Assembly: GCA_001695595.3 (NCBI GenBank)
Contig: MBPM02000009.1
Location: 186,001 to 250,000, forward strand
Source of the DNA: Plasmopara viticola
Lineage: Eukaryota; Oomycota; Peronosporomycetes; Peronosporales; Peronosporaceae
Direction: 5' to 3'
DNA length: 64,000 bases
The position numbers and the translations under genes are program-made. The notes under the pieces are model-generated. The model was not told the DNA's origin and ran no database searches. It saw only the letters and a list, made by a program, of their open reading frames with translations. Positions 23,703 through 35,451 of the stretch are shown in pieces; position 1 is the first letter of the stretch, and every line of letters begins with the position of its first letter.

Positions 23703-26531
23703 TTAATGCGGCGTTCTGTTCCCTCTGGGCGTGCGTCTCACACTCAGCAAATGATTCGAGCCAATTGCAATCGATGGTCGCTGGTAACTGAAACTTGGAT
23801 GTCCTCGAGACGACAAGTGCGTGTTCAAAATCACTTCATGTCCATCATGCTCGTCGTGCATGACAAAAAACTCGGATGGATTCTTGTCTTGATAAAAAGG
23901 GTCGTACCCGGCCGCCGCTGAAATTCCATACATAGCAACACGTTGTGGTGGCGGTGGCATGGGCAACTGCTCTGAACGGAGAGCCTCTGCCAGACGATCG
24001 TAGTCGACGGAGTGATGGTTCACTACGTCGTGATTCAAAGCCAATCGACGGCCTTCAAATCGCATGTCCGACAAATCAGAATGGTCTGCGTGCAAAAAGT
24101 AGGCTGCTGTACTGAAATCACTGCTCGTACTAGTTTCGTTCGACAGCGATTCCGCGAGTTTTTCATCCAATAGAGCCATACGTGTAGCAATGTTGGCCAT
24201 TGCAATCGGTGGCTGGATGACCAAGACGCCTTGCTTTTTCATCTCTTTGCTGAATTTTGAGTCCGGGACAAAGGCAATCATTCGCGGGTGGGATTCACCC
24301 ATTAACGTCTTAAGCATTAGTACATTTTCGCGCGTACGATTGGCGTCCCCCGTATAGATGATAACGTCTGCCGTCGACATGGCTTGCGCACCATCCCGGT
24401 CCTTTAAAATGTTTTTATACGAAATGAGATCGCTTTGCTGTAGAATCGTGTCGTTCATTCGCCGCCATTTGTCGGTACACTTTTCATCCAATAGTGGTAC
24501 AGTGACATGGGCACCGTACAAGGACAAGCCAAGTGCTACTTCAAATGCCACTTCATCGTCACCAATCACGATAGCGTTTTGTAATTTATTAAACGACGAA
24601 GGGCCGCCACGGCTGGCCAGTGTACGACGAGGTTTAAAGTGACTGGGCCGAGCATTAGGAACGTGACTGATTCTGGGAACATGCATGCTTTTGTTGAAGT
24701 CACCGCCGTCCATGCCCTTGTCCAGATTGTCCATGTCGCCCTTGAGGCCTTCTGCTGCCATCATCCGATCTTTATGGGTTTCACCCGCACTCCCTAATCC
24801 TTTTCCACACAAGACGGGACCAATGATCTGATTCACTACGACTGCTGCCACAATAGTTGCCGAGATTTCGGCAGCCCACGACTCGTCACTCATGGCTTGC
24901 ACTTCACTGGCGAGACCGAGGGCCACACCAGCTTGGGGTGTCAACGTGAGCCATAAATTATTGTATTGTCGTGGCGTCAGCTTGAGAATAAAGCGGCCAC
25001 CACAGTAGCAAGCAATGAAGATGGAAATGTAGCGCAATATAATGTAGAGGGTCATGAGTGGCACAGCGGCAATTACTTGGTCGAGTTTTAAAGCCGCACC
25101 CGTCATCACAAAGAAAGGTAAAAACATGTACGGTGCTGCCGTGTCGAGAATCACGTGCATGTCATGACGAATGGGCTCATGGTGGCCTGCAATGCACGAT
25201 GCGACCATAAGCACCAATAACCCTTCAAACTTAATTTCCCACGACAAGCCAAACATGGCTGCCGTTGCTTCAGCAAATAGCGAGCTGAAAATGTAAAACA
25301 TGTAGCCCATTGACAACCATAGAAACCCCTTGAGAGCAAGCACGTTCTTTGGTGACAAGCAACAAGAGTCAGGAGCGTATTGCTGATCATATGAGGAAAC
25401 CGCGTCAGAGTCATTGTTCGAGGGCAAAACAACCTCTTTTTCTGTTGTCTTTTGGTCTGAATACGTGTCTTCGCCATGTTCTTCGTCATGTCCGTGATGA
25501 GACTCGCCACCTGGAATCTTGAATATCATCAGAGTTACACCAGCGAGAACGACTCCAACCAATATATTGGACCCTACAATCGACATGGTGAAGAGTAAAT
25601 TTAACATCGACACTTCCAACTTGGCACAATAAATGGACGTCACAATGCGTGCAACTGAGAATGAGATGAGCACGATAAACTCGGCCGTCATCGTGGCTCC
25701 GAGCATAAGACTCGTAAAGGGACCGACACTGTTGAGCTCAATTTTGATGGCCATCACGGTACCAGGCGACACAAGAACGGAAATGGAGCCAAACATGAGG
25801 GCAATACCCAATTGACAATTGAAAGTCATGTCGCGATAGAAAAACATTTCTTCAAAGATTAAGATGCCACTTGTTTGGATGATCATGGATGTGACGTACA
25901 TCGAAGCGAGTAACTTTGCAATGGAAGAGAGAATCGGACGAAGTTCGGGAAGGTAAATTTCTTGCCCAGCTTGAGCCGAGATGAACGAGAGTGCAAGAGC
26001 ACTGACATATTTTGATAACATCTTGACAACGTCTGTTGACAGGAGGTTAAAGGCAAAGGGGCCTGCTATGATTCCAATGAAGAGGTACCCCGTAATCAGC
26101 GGTAGTTTGAAGAATTTGGGGAAAAACAGACCGAGCGGGTGCGCAGCGACCAGCACGACAATAAATGCACCGACGTATTGTAAAGTGTCGATACAGTTAC
26201 TCCACGAGTTGAACGGCACTGTTTTGTTCTTGTCTTCTTTCCCTCCACCATTTAAGCGGCGAAGTATATTGTCGTGGTCAGTACTGTCTCGAAGCGGCGT
26301 GTAGCCTGAAGTAACAACAATGACCAGCGAGAGCGCAATTAGGAACAATATCAATTCTTGTGCGCCTAATTGTCGCCTTAAGTAAGCACAAAGCGCCATA
26401 ATTGTCGTGACTTTTGTCGTCCACGACGCTACCAAGTGGAAAATAATAAACTGGCTATCCCGAACTTGCGTTCTATCGTCATGCGCACGCTTCAGGAGAT
26501 CGGTGATTGCTTTTGGGCTGGTGATGAACAC
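23703..26531 (-). CDS. CPA2 cation/proton antiporter with RCK/TrkA-N domain
   Basis: A single exon of 942 residues; an internal Met at residue 45 (26399) is an alternative start preceding the first membrane helix. Residues ~115-340 and ~395-575 are multi-pass membrane (GYLFIGIIAGPFA 149-160; the TPQAGVALGLA motif at 531-541 is typical of KefB-like CPA2 exchangers). A cytosolic His/Asp-rich loop (HHGHDEEHG, 345-353) splits the two halves. Residues ~652-795 form a Rossmann-type RCK/TrkA-N domain (NAIVIGDDEVAFEVALGLSL), usually ligand-regulated. The family exchanges K+ or Na+ for H+ across plasma or organelle membranes; ion specificity cannot be read here. The frame has no breaks and the coding GC is higher than the flanks. 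The closest named eukaryotic relatives are probably KEA/TMCO3-type proteins. Confidence 0.9.
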   Translation of the reverse strand: MFITSPKAITDLLKRAHDDRTQVRDSQFIIFHLVASWTTKVTTIMALCAYLRRQLGAQELILFLIALSLVIVVTSGYTPLRDSTDHDNILRRLNGGGKEDKNKTVPFNSWSNCIDTLQYVGAFIVVLVAAHPLGLFFPKFFKLPLITGYLFIGIIAGPFAFNLLSTDVVKMLSKYVSALALSFISAQAGQEIYLPELRPILSSIAKLLASMYVTSMIIQTSGILIFEEMFFYRDMTFNCQLGIALMFGSISVLVSPGTVMAIKIELNSVGPFTSLMLGATMTAEFIVLISFSVARIVTSIYCAKLEVSMLNLLFTMSIVGSNILVGVVLAGVTLMIFKIPGGESHHGHDEEHGEDTYSDQKTTEKEVVLPSNNDSDAVSSYDQQYAPDSCCLSPKNVLALKGFLWLSMGYMFYIFSSLFAEATAAMFGLSWEIKFEGLLVLMVASCIAGHHEPIRHDMHVILDTAAPYMFLPFFVMTGAALKLDQVIAAVPLMTLYIILRYISIFIACYCGGRFILKLTPRQYNNLWLTLTPQAGVALGLASEVQAMSDESWAAEISATIVAAVVVNQIIGPVLCGKGLGSAGETHKDRMMAAEGLKGDMDNLDKGMDGGDFNKSMHVPRISHVPNARPSHFKPRRTLASRGGPSSFNKLQNAIVIGDDEVAFEVALGLSLYGAHVTVPLLDEKCTDKWRRMNDTILQQSDLISYKNILKDRDGAQAMSTADVIIYTGDANRTRENVLMLKTLMGESHPRMIAFVPDSKFSKEMKKQGVLVIQPPIAMANIATRMALLDEKLAESLSNETSTSSDFSTAAYFLHADHSDLSDMRFEGRRLALNHDVVNHHSVDYDRLAEALRSEQLPMPPPPQRVAMYGISAAAGYDPFYQDKNPSEFFVMHDEHDGHEVILNTHLSSRGHPSFSYQRPSIAIGSNHLLSVRRTPRGNRTPH

Positions 26532-27657
26532 GATGGACTGAACGAAAGCAGACGAGACATCCGAAGAGCATTAACTCGCGATGCTTGCGAATCGCAAAGG
26601 TTAAGAGAACAACCTTTGCGACAATCGGACTACCAAACAATACTAAAGCGTATGTGGGCAGAACCTATCGAACCCTTGCATTCCCAACGTCAGGACAGCA
26701 TTTTCAGTCCATAAAATTACCTTTGGAGTGTCGCATTAAAAGTTCATGTACGCATTAAAACAGGCACCAACCTGCTTGAGAGCCTAAAGCAAGGTCGTAA
26801 CTAGTTCGTGGAGGCGAGGAAGCGTCAGCATCATCACGCTTTGCCCTCCTTTATCCATTAAGTTGCACACACGTCGCCCGGCCTTATGAACTTACTGTGC
26901 TACGCTTTTATTGATTAAATATGTTGCTAAGACGTTTAATTGATGGTACGCTTATCACAGGGCTCCATTTAGTCTAGATTTATAACAAATCGGCGCAAAT
27001 TGTCGAGTTTTTTCGTCGAAGATAAAGTGAGTGCCATATCGACAGAGTCTGTGCTATTGCACGCTAATCGCTTCCTCTGTCATTACACACCTTATCGATT
27101 TCGTTTATATGTAGTACACAAGGGCTTATCTGGATATAGAGTAGTTGATGTCTGCTATCTTTTGCGACTTTCTCAGCAAGATCAACGCCATTATTTAAAC
27201 ATCTGTATGCTCAGCGCGGACAGACAAAGCACTGTCACTTGAGATTGCAACTTAAATGGACTTCATACCTTAGGTCGAAATGTCAGGGTGACGGAGAGTA
27301 ATACTTACCACCAATGAAATATATTAAGGGCTGTCGGTACAGGTGCTTATGAACCTGAGAAGCACGGTGTCGCTCACGCGTAAACTACAGGCCACATCAA
27401 AGCTTTGATGCTGTACAGAATGATCATGTAAAGGCGACCTATTGCTGGTCGTGCAGTACTGAATCCAAGTTCTAATGTGCGCTCTTCCAAGTGTTACGTG
27501 TACTATACAAACAAAAATTTTCAAGGGAAAGTGTAAAGACAACGCTAGGCCAGAGATAGTTAAAGTTTTGCCAGCCACACACGTCCGCCATACATACGAT
27601 AAAAATTCGAGGCATTCAGTTCTCTAGCTTACATTTGCAAACGTTCGTGTAATTGAC
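26532..27657. other. Intergenic, nothing recognised
   Basis: This includes the 5' flank of the antiporter gene. Short frames (27000-27242 +, 27324-27578 -) have no motif. No repeat family seen elsewhere in the window was recognised. Confidence 0.5.
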
Positions 27658-27709
27658 TGTATAAGTATTAAATATAAAAAATACGAGTAGAGGATAATCG
27701 CATGGTTTT
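27658..27709. repeat. 52 bp direct repeat, left copy
   Basis: Begins TGTATAAGTATTAAAT and ends CGCATGGTTTT. The right copy is at 29176-29227. It is most simply an unusually long target-site duplication of element A. Confidence 0.85.
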
Positions 27710-28005
27710 TATGTAATGTAATGTATTACGTTATCGCGTTGCCAAGTTATGCACGTGCTAGGCTCAGTCTGGCTAGTCCACGGCATAGAGTGTCCGCATA
27801 CGTTGGGTCTCATTCGGCGGGCAGTGCAGCCAGCACCGAGGTCGTGAGGGTCTTCCATTATTTTGCTTAGCTCTGACTTAATAAGAGCCCAGGTGACGCC
27901 CGGTGCTGGTGACCGTCGCGTCGAGGGTGAGACTCGTTAGAGACCTGCAGATGCCCGAGAGCACCTGCCCGAAGCGCGCGAGCATTTAGCCCCCGCGCTT
28001 GGAAG
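27710..28005 (-). mobile_element. Short LINE derivative A, 5' truncated, 52 bp flanking repeat
   Basis: It has the same three-part structure as the element at 23152 but lacks about the first 20 bp of the 5' segment. Its pentanucleotide tail (AATGT type) is at the left. It is flanked by a 52 bp direct repeat, 27658-27709 on the left and, displaced by the nested element B, 29176-29227 on the right, differing at one base. Confidence 0.8.
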
Positions 28006-28009
28006 TGTA

Positions 28010-29167
28010 GTGTAATGTAATGTATTACGTTATCGCGTTGCCAAATTATGCACGTGCTAGGCTCAGTCTGGCTAGTCCACGGCATAGAGTGGTGTCCGCA
28101 TACGTCGGGTCTCATTCGGCGGGCAGTGCATCCAGCACCGAGGTCGTGAGAGTCTTCCATTTCTTTCGGTCTTGTGCAAGGGTACGTACCACTTCGAGGT
28201 CTTGTGCTATCCGGAGTCGAAAGCCGGGGCCACGGGAAACAAGGTTGTGGTCGAGTGTTAAGGGGAGCGTGGTGCGAGGTCGTCCGCGCCATTTTGCTGC
28301 GGTGGAGAAGAAGTAGGCACGCATCTGGAGGTTAGCTGGAATGTCGGGATTGCGGCGAAGTACATGGCCAAACAGGCGCCAGCGAGCTTGTGTCAGTCGT
28401 AGTCTCAGCGGCCGCTCATCACAGAGGTCGTAGAGTCTTGCATTCGAAATGGGTCGAAGGAAGCGATAGCCAAGAGCGTAGCGAAGCTGGCGGCGATGGA
28501 AAATCTCGAGGCCGTGGACCTCTGACTTGTAAGAGCCCAGGTGGCGCAGTTGTACAGCAAAATCGGAAGAACGTAGGTGTTGTACAGTCGAATGCAGGTC
28601 TTGGGTGAGATGAGCGTGGGGCGGAGCCAGATGGACCAGAGGCGGTGGAGCGCGAGGGTGGCCAGAGACTTGCGTCGGGATAGATCTTTAATATCGCCGA
28701 GGAGTGTTCCGAGCTTTTTAGTGTGGCGCCAAGTTTCTTCTCGGGATCGAGCGTGTCGAGTGGCGCCCGACGGGTTGCAGTGGCGGCGGATTTCGGTGAC
28801 TTCGGTCTTGGCTTCGTTTTTTTTTTTTTTCAGGGTTAGAAGGAAGTCATCAATGCGGTGCTCACCTCTATCGTAGATTTTGGTTTCCGGAGGCCAAGGA
28901 TATCGACGCGGTAGCGCCGGAGATCTTCGGAGAGTGTTTCGTGCTTCTTGCGCTTCGAACCTAGAGAATTCACATTAAAGGAGCCAATCCGGATGCGGTT
29001 GGCGCAGTTAAGGGCGTGGAAGGGGGTTTGGCCTGGCGCTGGAGACCGTCACGTCGAGGGTGAGACTCGTTAGAGACCTGCAGATGCCCGAGAGCACCTG
29101 CCCGAAGCGCGCGAGCATTTAGCCCCCGCGCTTGGAAGGAGGGTGTCACCCCAACCTTTTCCGAAAA
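28010..29167 (-). mobile_element. Internally deleted LINE B retaining EN start and RT C-terminus
   Basis: Nested beside element A, with CTTGGAAGTGTA at 27998-28009 and 29168-29179 as a 12 bp target-site duplication. On the minus strand it contains the 5' UTR-like segment, then the start of an APE-type endonuclease (RIRIGSFNVNSLGSKRKKHE). An A-rich junction follows, then the post-catalytic region of a reverse transcriptase (RLYNTYVLPILLYNCATWAL, later RWRLFGHVLRRNPDIPANLQ), and finally the 3' end with a pentanucleotide tail. The endonuclease core and the catalytic RT motifs are missing, so it cannot mobilise itself. It is the longest member in the window and shows how the ~300 bp copies were derived. 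Confidence 0.85.
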
Positions 29168-29175
29168 CTTGGAAG

Positions 29176-29227
29176 TGTATAAGTATTAAATCTAAAAAAT
29201 ACGAGTAGAGGATAATCGCATGGTTTT
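29176..29227. repeat. 52 bp direct repeat, right copy
   Basis: Partner of 27658-27709, with a single base difference (A versus C after TATTAAAT). Its first four bases also belong to the 12 bp target-site duplication of element B. Confidence 0.85.
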
Positions 29228-31080
29228 GTTTGCCGAAAATAAATACACTTTTTTTGCGGGAAAGTTGCTGATGCTATACTCCTAGTATTCGTATACTACA
29301 CATCATGTAGCTTGTATGCTACACTTTTTGGTTCACTGGCTCCACGAGCCATGCGATGACTTGATGTCGACGATGTATTAAGGAATAAAGCAAAAGGAGG
29401 AAAGTAAAAAAAGCTCTAAATCGTGAGCCTGCTTTTGACATTATCATCGTCAACATAAGGTGCTTCGGAAGACCAACACCGCGGATGCACGATGCAAAAA
29501 AACAAAGTTTGTATCGCGGATCATGCATTCTACAGTCTTATCAGTTGAAAAGCAGCAATCAACGTTAAGATTGTATGCAAATATTCATTACATACTCTGT
29601 ATCGTGTAGCAAAAATCGTTGATGTAGAATGCAGCAAGATGGGACGAACCGAGATTAGCATGAGCGATGCATTTGAGGTCCTACCGGGATCAAATTGGCG
29701 CAAAAATATTTCCACCGTAGAACAACAAGCGTCACGACTACGCTTTAATTGCACACAGGATGTTAGCAAGTGAGAAAAAAGATTGTATGTAAGTTACATA
29801 ATGTCGACCGTGGTCCTTCATTCGTAAGCTTGTAACGCGAGATATCCAAGTCTCAACAACAAAAATAGGAACGCGAATATGGTGATGTCTTGAAGAACAA
29901 GGGCTCGGTAAAGAACGGAACCGGCGACGACGATTAACTGATGTTTGGCTGCAAGCAAAAAAGGATGGTTGCCGATTTTTCCATGATTAGCGTTTAAATT
30001 GATAAAAACATGAAATATTAATGATCGGCGTCTATAATTTGCACACGTAGACCATCGTAAGGACAGCTTTGATGTTTTAAAAGAAAAGTGTTTCGCAAAA
30101 TCATTATTTGACAGGCTTCCACGAAGCATGATACCTTACTCTGCGTAGGTCATTTTGCTAAAATTGATGCAATTTCTGACGAATATGTGTTTCGGGTATA
30201 GGAATGGCACAGAATTCTTTTGGTGTGTCATTCCTCTGTAGACTGACCCGCAAGCGCATTTCGTCATCATTTATGCATATAGCGTTACATTTGACGCGGA
30301 TAGTGAAGCAAGGGGGGCTGCTGTCTTCACTACTCTAAGTCTTGACTCGACAACCTATTGCGCTTTCACGAAAATCATGGCGAGTGCAGACCACACCAGT
30401 ACGAACACGTTCTTCGTAGACTATTCAGCACTTCTGAGACTTTAAGCACAGGTTGAGCTCGAAGACGAATGCTATAGAGGTTCTAGTACGAAGCTCGACT
30501 TGTCCGAGTCGATATTGCCGACATTGAACCAAAACCATTGCTCTCAGGAGTGCACGTAATCAATGAAATGGAGACAGTGACGTTTCCAGGTATCCATTTT
30601 AGCCATTTGCCAGTGAACGGTATCGTCGTAGTGTTTCTCGAGTACCGTTTTCACGAAAGTTTCAAGACATAGTGTCGATGTGCGAGGACACTTCGAGGTC
30701 GTCTCTGTACCTCAAACGATGGTGCTCCCACTCTGCATACTGCTCGTGTCGGTCCCCGCTACAGTTGTTAACAGATGGCAATTGATGCTTAATCTACTCG
30801 TGCTGAGTCAAGAGCACGATCGTGAGGCGTAGCACATCCATCTCATTTTGCGCACTCATTATCTCGAATCTTAAAGCTCATCTCAAGAGACAGCCAATTT
30901 GCCTCGTGCTGCAGCTCATGACCTTGGCGAAGGACACAAATGCGTGAAATCAGACGTCAGCAAGTACAAAATTGCTTCCTTTATCACCTCTTCATATTGG
31001 TGGCGGTAAAGCACTGGACTTTCTCACGATTTCTTCACTCGCCATGGCGGCAAGATCAAGTGAGGACTGACGTCATCGTT
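29228..31080. other. Intergenic, nothing recognised
   Basis: Minus-strand frames of 69-103 codons (29319-29528, 29530-29769, 29818-30129) have no family motif. The interval ends at the copia insertion site. Confidence 0.5.
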
Positions 31081-31085
31081 GTTGG

Positions 31086-31230
31086 TGTTGGAGAATCGAC
31101 GCCTCGACCAGCAACTACATATCGGTAAGTACCGGTATCTGCAATCAGTTGGTGACTACTTAAAATTAGCACTTATAAATACATTCACTTTTGCAATTTG
31201 CCAACTAGTGCCCAAGTAACATTTTCAATT
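31086..31230 (+). repeat. copia 5' LTR
   Basis: 145 bp beginning TGTTGGAGAATCGACG and ending CATTTTCAATT. The gag ATG lies only 4 bp after its end, so there is essentially no untranslated leader, and a primer-binding site must overlap the start of gag (ATATGAGCC region); the priming tRNA was not identified. Confidence 0.92.
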
Positions 31231-31234
31231 AGAT

Positions 31235-34200
31235 ATGAGCCCAAGCCCCGCCGACTCTGCCTTCCCACCCCCTGACTCTGCCTTCGCCACCATGGACGCG
31301 TCTACGCCAAGCCGGATTAACAAGTTCGACGGCACCAACTTCCACAACTGGAAATTCAAGATGCAGATGGTGTTGGAGGAGAAAGATCTGTGGGACGTGG
31401 CAAGTGGCGAGATTAAGTTGGAGCAGTGCGTCACTTCGCTGGACCAAGGAACCTATAAGAGGAAGTCACGCAAGGCGCTTGCGATCATCTGTCTCGCGAT
31501 GGAAGATTCGCAGCTGCCACTGGTTCGTTCTGCGACTGGCGCGCATGATGCATGGTCAAGACTCGAAGGACATTTCGAGAAGAAGAGCCTCGCCAATCGA
31601 CTCTTCCTTCGTCGACGTTTCCTGACAGCAACAATGGATGAAGGTGATGATGTGCTTCAGCACATTAACAAGTTGAAGACACTAGCGGAGCAGCTTGATG
31701 CGATCGGGGCTCCGGTTAGCGAGGACGACTTAGTTATCACGCTTCTGAGCGGTTTGAGTGAATCGTACCAATTTCTCATCACGGCACTGGAGTCACGGGC
31801 TGATTCGTTGACGTGGGATCTCGTGACGTCTCGGGTACTACATGAAGACATGAAGCGCAAGGAACAGGGTGGCGGCATCGATGGAGCCGCGCACAACCAA
31901 GGGCAAGCGTTCATGGCTAATGATAACAACAAGCGCAAAGGACGTCTTGTGCAGGCGAAGACAAGTGGATCTTGCCATTACTAACAAGGTCATTGGATTG
32001 CCAAGTGTTCCGCGCGAATTCGTGATAATGCGGAGCGGCAAAGGCCACAGCGTGCGAATGTCGCACAAGTTGAAGATGTTTCTAGCGACTTTCTATTTTC
32101 GGTGGGTGGTGACACAAGTGCTACCAAGTCAAGCAGTGTTTGGCTGGTAGACTCGGGTGCAACTCAGCATATGACGCACTCGAAAGAGTACATGATCAAC
32201 TACAAGGTCATGTCTCCGGTGGACGTACACCTCGCTGATGACGGTATTGTTCAAGCGGTTGGAACGGGTGACATAGTTATGTCAATGCAAACACCACGTG
32301 GAATTAAGAAAGGTGTACTTACACGTGTGTGGCACATTCCGAAACTACTGCGAAATTTGTTTTCAGTGGGCCGTTTTACGAAGGATGTCGGACCAGTTAC
32401 CTTTGAGCGAGATGGTTGCTTTGCAAATGCAAAAGGTTTGCGATGGCAGCTTGGTGCTCGCGAAGGAAAGGGTTTGTATAAGCTCTGCATGACACCAATT
32501 CCAGCTGAGGCGGCAGATGTGACAACTTCCATAAGATGCCATGGGGACACCAATTCGTACCTCTGGCACCTTCGACTTGGTCACATTGGCTTTAGTGGAT
32601 TGGATGCCATTGTTAAGAAAAACTATGGAACTGGTATTGACATTGCGTCTGTTAAGCAGTGGGAGGCGTGTGACGGATGTTCGCTTGGCAAACAAACGCG
32701 TACAAGCTACATCAAGTCATCACCTAACCGTGCGAAACAAGTGCTGGAGGTCATCCACAGTGATGTTTGTGGCCCTATGCGGACGCCTACTTTTAGTGGA
32801 AAGCGATATTTCGTCACATTTATTGATGACAAATCACACTTTTGCACGGTATACTTGCTGCGCAACAAATCCGAAGATTTTACCAAGTTTGCTGAATATG
32901 TCGCGCTTGCTGAAACGCAAACCGGATATCGAGTAAAGTCGCTTCGCAGTGACAATGGTGGAGAATATACATCGCACAGAATGGCCAAGTTTTGCAGTGA
33001 CTGGGGAATCGCTCAAAAGTTCACCCCGCCGTACACACCACAGCTGAATGGAGTGGCTGAGCGCATGAACCGAACGTTGGTTGAGTGCGCGAGGTGCATG
33101 ATGGAACACGCTGGATTATCAAAAATATACTGGGGCGAAGCAGTTATGACCGCTGCATTCCTACGAAATCGTTGTCCTACACGCGCTGTTTCTCACGACA
33201 AGTCACCTCACCAAATTTGGACCGGTAAAAAGCCATTGCTGGCAAACCTTAAGGTGTTTGGTTGCCACGCATTTGTCACGGTTCCCAAAGAAAAGCGCAC
33301 CAAACTTGATGCAAGGACGGTACGCTGCCGCTTTATCGGCTATTCCGAGCATGAAAAGGCGTATCGTTTTGAGGAACTACAAACCCGTCGTGTGCTAGTC
33401 AGTCGCGATGCCAGGTTTATGGAAATGGTCTTTGATACTGGGAAGCGTGATCACTGCAATGAAGAGGTTGTCATCGAAGATGTCGAAGAAACTGATGAAG
33501 AATCACAAGAAGAAGAGGCAACTTCTTCCGATGTTGACATTGAGGTGGGCAGGAAACGTCACCAACGAAATGAATCGCTCGAGAAAGCAACAGAAATTCC
33601 AAGAATTAAGCGGCATACAATCTTCAGCAAAGGTCGTGGACTTAAAGAGATGTCGACAGCAGCACAAGACTGCTTCAATGTTGAGGCGGCCTACGTCATG
33701 GATTCAGTGGGAGAAATGCCGACTTCATTCAAGTCGGCTATGGAATCTAGTGACGCTGTAAAGTGGAAGGAAGCCTGTGACTCAGAGGTTAAGTCCCTGC
33801 ATAAAAATCAAACTTGGGAGATTGTGCCATTGCCAAAAGGACGCAAGGCGATTGGATGCAGATGGGTTTTTCGCGTGAAAGAGAATCAAGACGGGGAAGT
33901 TGAAAGGTTTAAGGCTCGTCTTGTTGCTAAAGGCTTCTCACAGAAGTACGGCATTGACTATGATGAAACGTTTGCACTGGTGGCGAAGCTCACATCAATT
34001 CGGATCCTGTTTAGTCTTGCTGCCAAATACAGCCTTACACTGCATCAAATGGACGTCAAGACAGCGTTCCTTAACGGACCGTTGGATGAAGACATATACA
34101 TGGAGCAACCGGACGGCTTTGTGAATCAAGAGCACCCGAATTTTGTTTGCAAGCTCAAGCGGTCACTATACGGCCTGAAACAGTCACCTCGCATGTGGAA

Positions 34201-35302
34201 CAAGACCATCGACGAGTTCATGCTTAAGCTTGGGTTCAAGAAGTGTGAGTCAGACCACTGCATTTACTTGATGCGAAACGACCAAGCCATGATCTTTGTG
34301 GCTCTTTACGTTGATGATTTAGTGCTCGCAAGCAGCAGTGTCAAGATTCTACAAGATACCAAGCAAGCATTAAGTAATCGATTCGAGATGACTGATATGG
34401 GCCAGCTCAAGTTTTTCCTCGGAATTGAAATTGAGCAAGACAAGACAAGTGGAGTTATTTCGATGCGACAGAATAAGTTTGCAAGTGACATTTTGCACAA
34501 TTTTAAGATGGATGCCAGTAACCCGGTCAAGACACCTCAAGATCCGGGCCTCAAACTGACAAAGAATATGTGTGAAGACGGTTGTAAACACGACGTGACC
34601 ATGGCTGGAGTCCCCTATCGAAATGCAGTAGGGTGCGTCATGTATCTCATGGTATGTACTCGACCAGACCTCGCGGCAGCAGTGGGAGTACTCAGCCAAT
34701 TTGCGGCAGATCCATGTCCTACTCATTGGCAAGCACTCAAGCGGGTCTTCAGGTACATTCAAGGGACAAGGACACATGGTATTGAATTCCAACCGGGCTG
34801 CGATGATGGACTTCGAGGTTTCACGGATGCAGATTGGGCTGGAGATATTGCAACAAGAAGAAGCACGAGCGGCTATGCGTTTATGATGAACGGCGGATGC
34901 ATCAGCTGGAGAAGCAAGAAGCAACGTACGGTGGCGCTGTCATCTACTGAAGCTGAATACATGGCGTTGTCGGAGGCAACACAAGAGGCTATATGGCTAA
35001 AGGCTTTCTTGTGCGAATTGGGTGAGTTGACAACTGATGAAGCGGTTACAGTTTACGAGGACAATCAGGGCTCCATTGCATTGGCCAAGAACCCGGAATT
35101 TCACAAGCGCACCAAGCACATCGACATTCGTTATCATTTTGTTCGTGAAAAGGTAGAAGATGGCCAAGTGGTGTTGCAGTAATGCTCAACAAACGACATG
35201 ATGGCCGACATGATGACCAAGCCAATCAGCGCTGTGCAGTTTCAAAATCTCCGGAACAAGTTGGGCATCAAGTCGCCAAGTGCTGACGAGTCGAGTGGGA
35301 GT
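31235..35302 (+). pseudogene. copia gag-pol, two in-frame TAA codons
   Basis: One frame from ATG 31235. Gag (UBN2 type) has INKFDGTNFHNWKFKMQMVL near residue 29. A TAA at 31982-31984 sits inside the zinc knuckle (CHY-stop-QGHWIAKC), which also appears two residues short. The frame continues with protease (WLVDSGATQHMT near 32142), the integrase HHCC region and DDE core (SDVCGP near 32758, SDNGGEYT near 32950), and RT (the YVDDL motif near 34310). RNase H follows (TDADWAGD near 34825, ALSSTEAEYMAL, YEDNQGSIALAKNPEFHKRT). A second TAA at 35180-35182 replaces a residue before the CSTNDMMADMMTKPIS tail, and the frame then runs into the 3' LTR. Everything else is open, so only two single-site lesions separate it from a full frame. 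Confidence 0.92.
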
Positions 35303-35446
35303 GTTGGAGAATCGACGCCTCGACCAGCAACTACATATCGGTAAGTACCGGTATCTGCAATCAGTTGGTGACTACTTAAAATTAGCACTTATAAATATAT
35401 TCACTTTTGCAATTTGCCAACTAGTGCCCAAGTAACATTTTCAATT
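35302..35446 (+). repeat. copia 3' LTR
   Basis: 145 bp, identical to the 5' LTR except ATAAATATATTC in place of ATAAATACATTC. Confidence 0.92.
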
Positions 35447-35451
35447 GTTGG

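Larger units (their letters stand above)
31086..35446 (+). mobile_element. Ty1/copia LTR retrotransposon, near-complete
   Basis: Two 145 bp LTRs (31086-31230, 35302-35446) are flanked by the 5 bp duplication GTTGG (31081-31085, 35447-35451). A purine-rich tract (AGTGGGAG) precedes the 3' LTR. The internal region encodes gag, protease, integrase, reverse transcriptase and RNase H in copia order on the plus strand. The LTRs differ by one base, so insertion is recent. Total length is 4361 bp. Confidence 0.95.
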
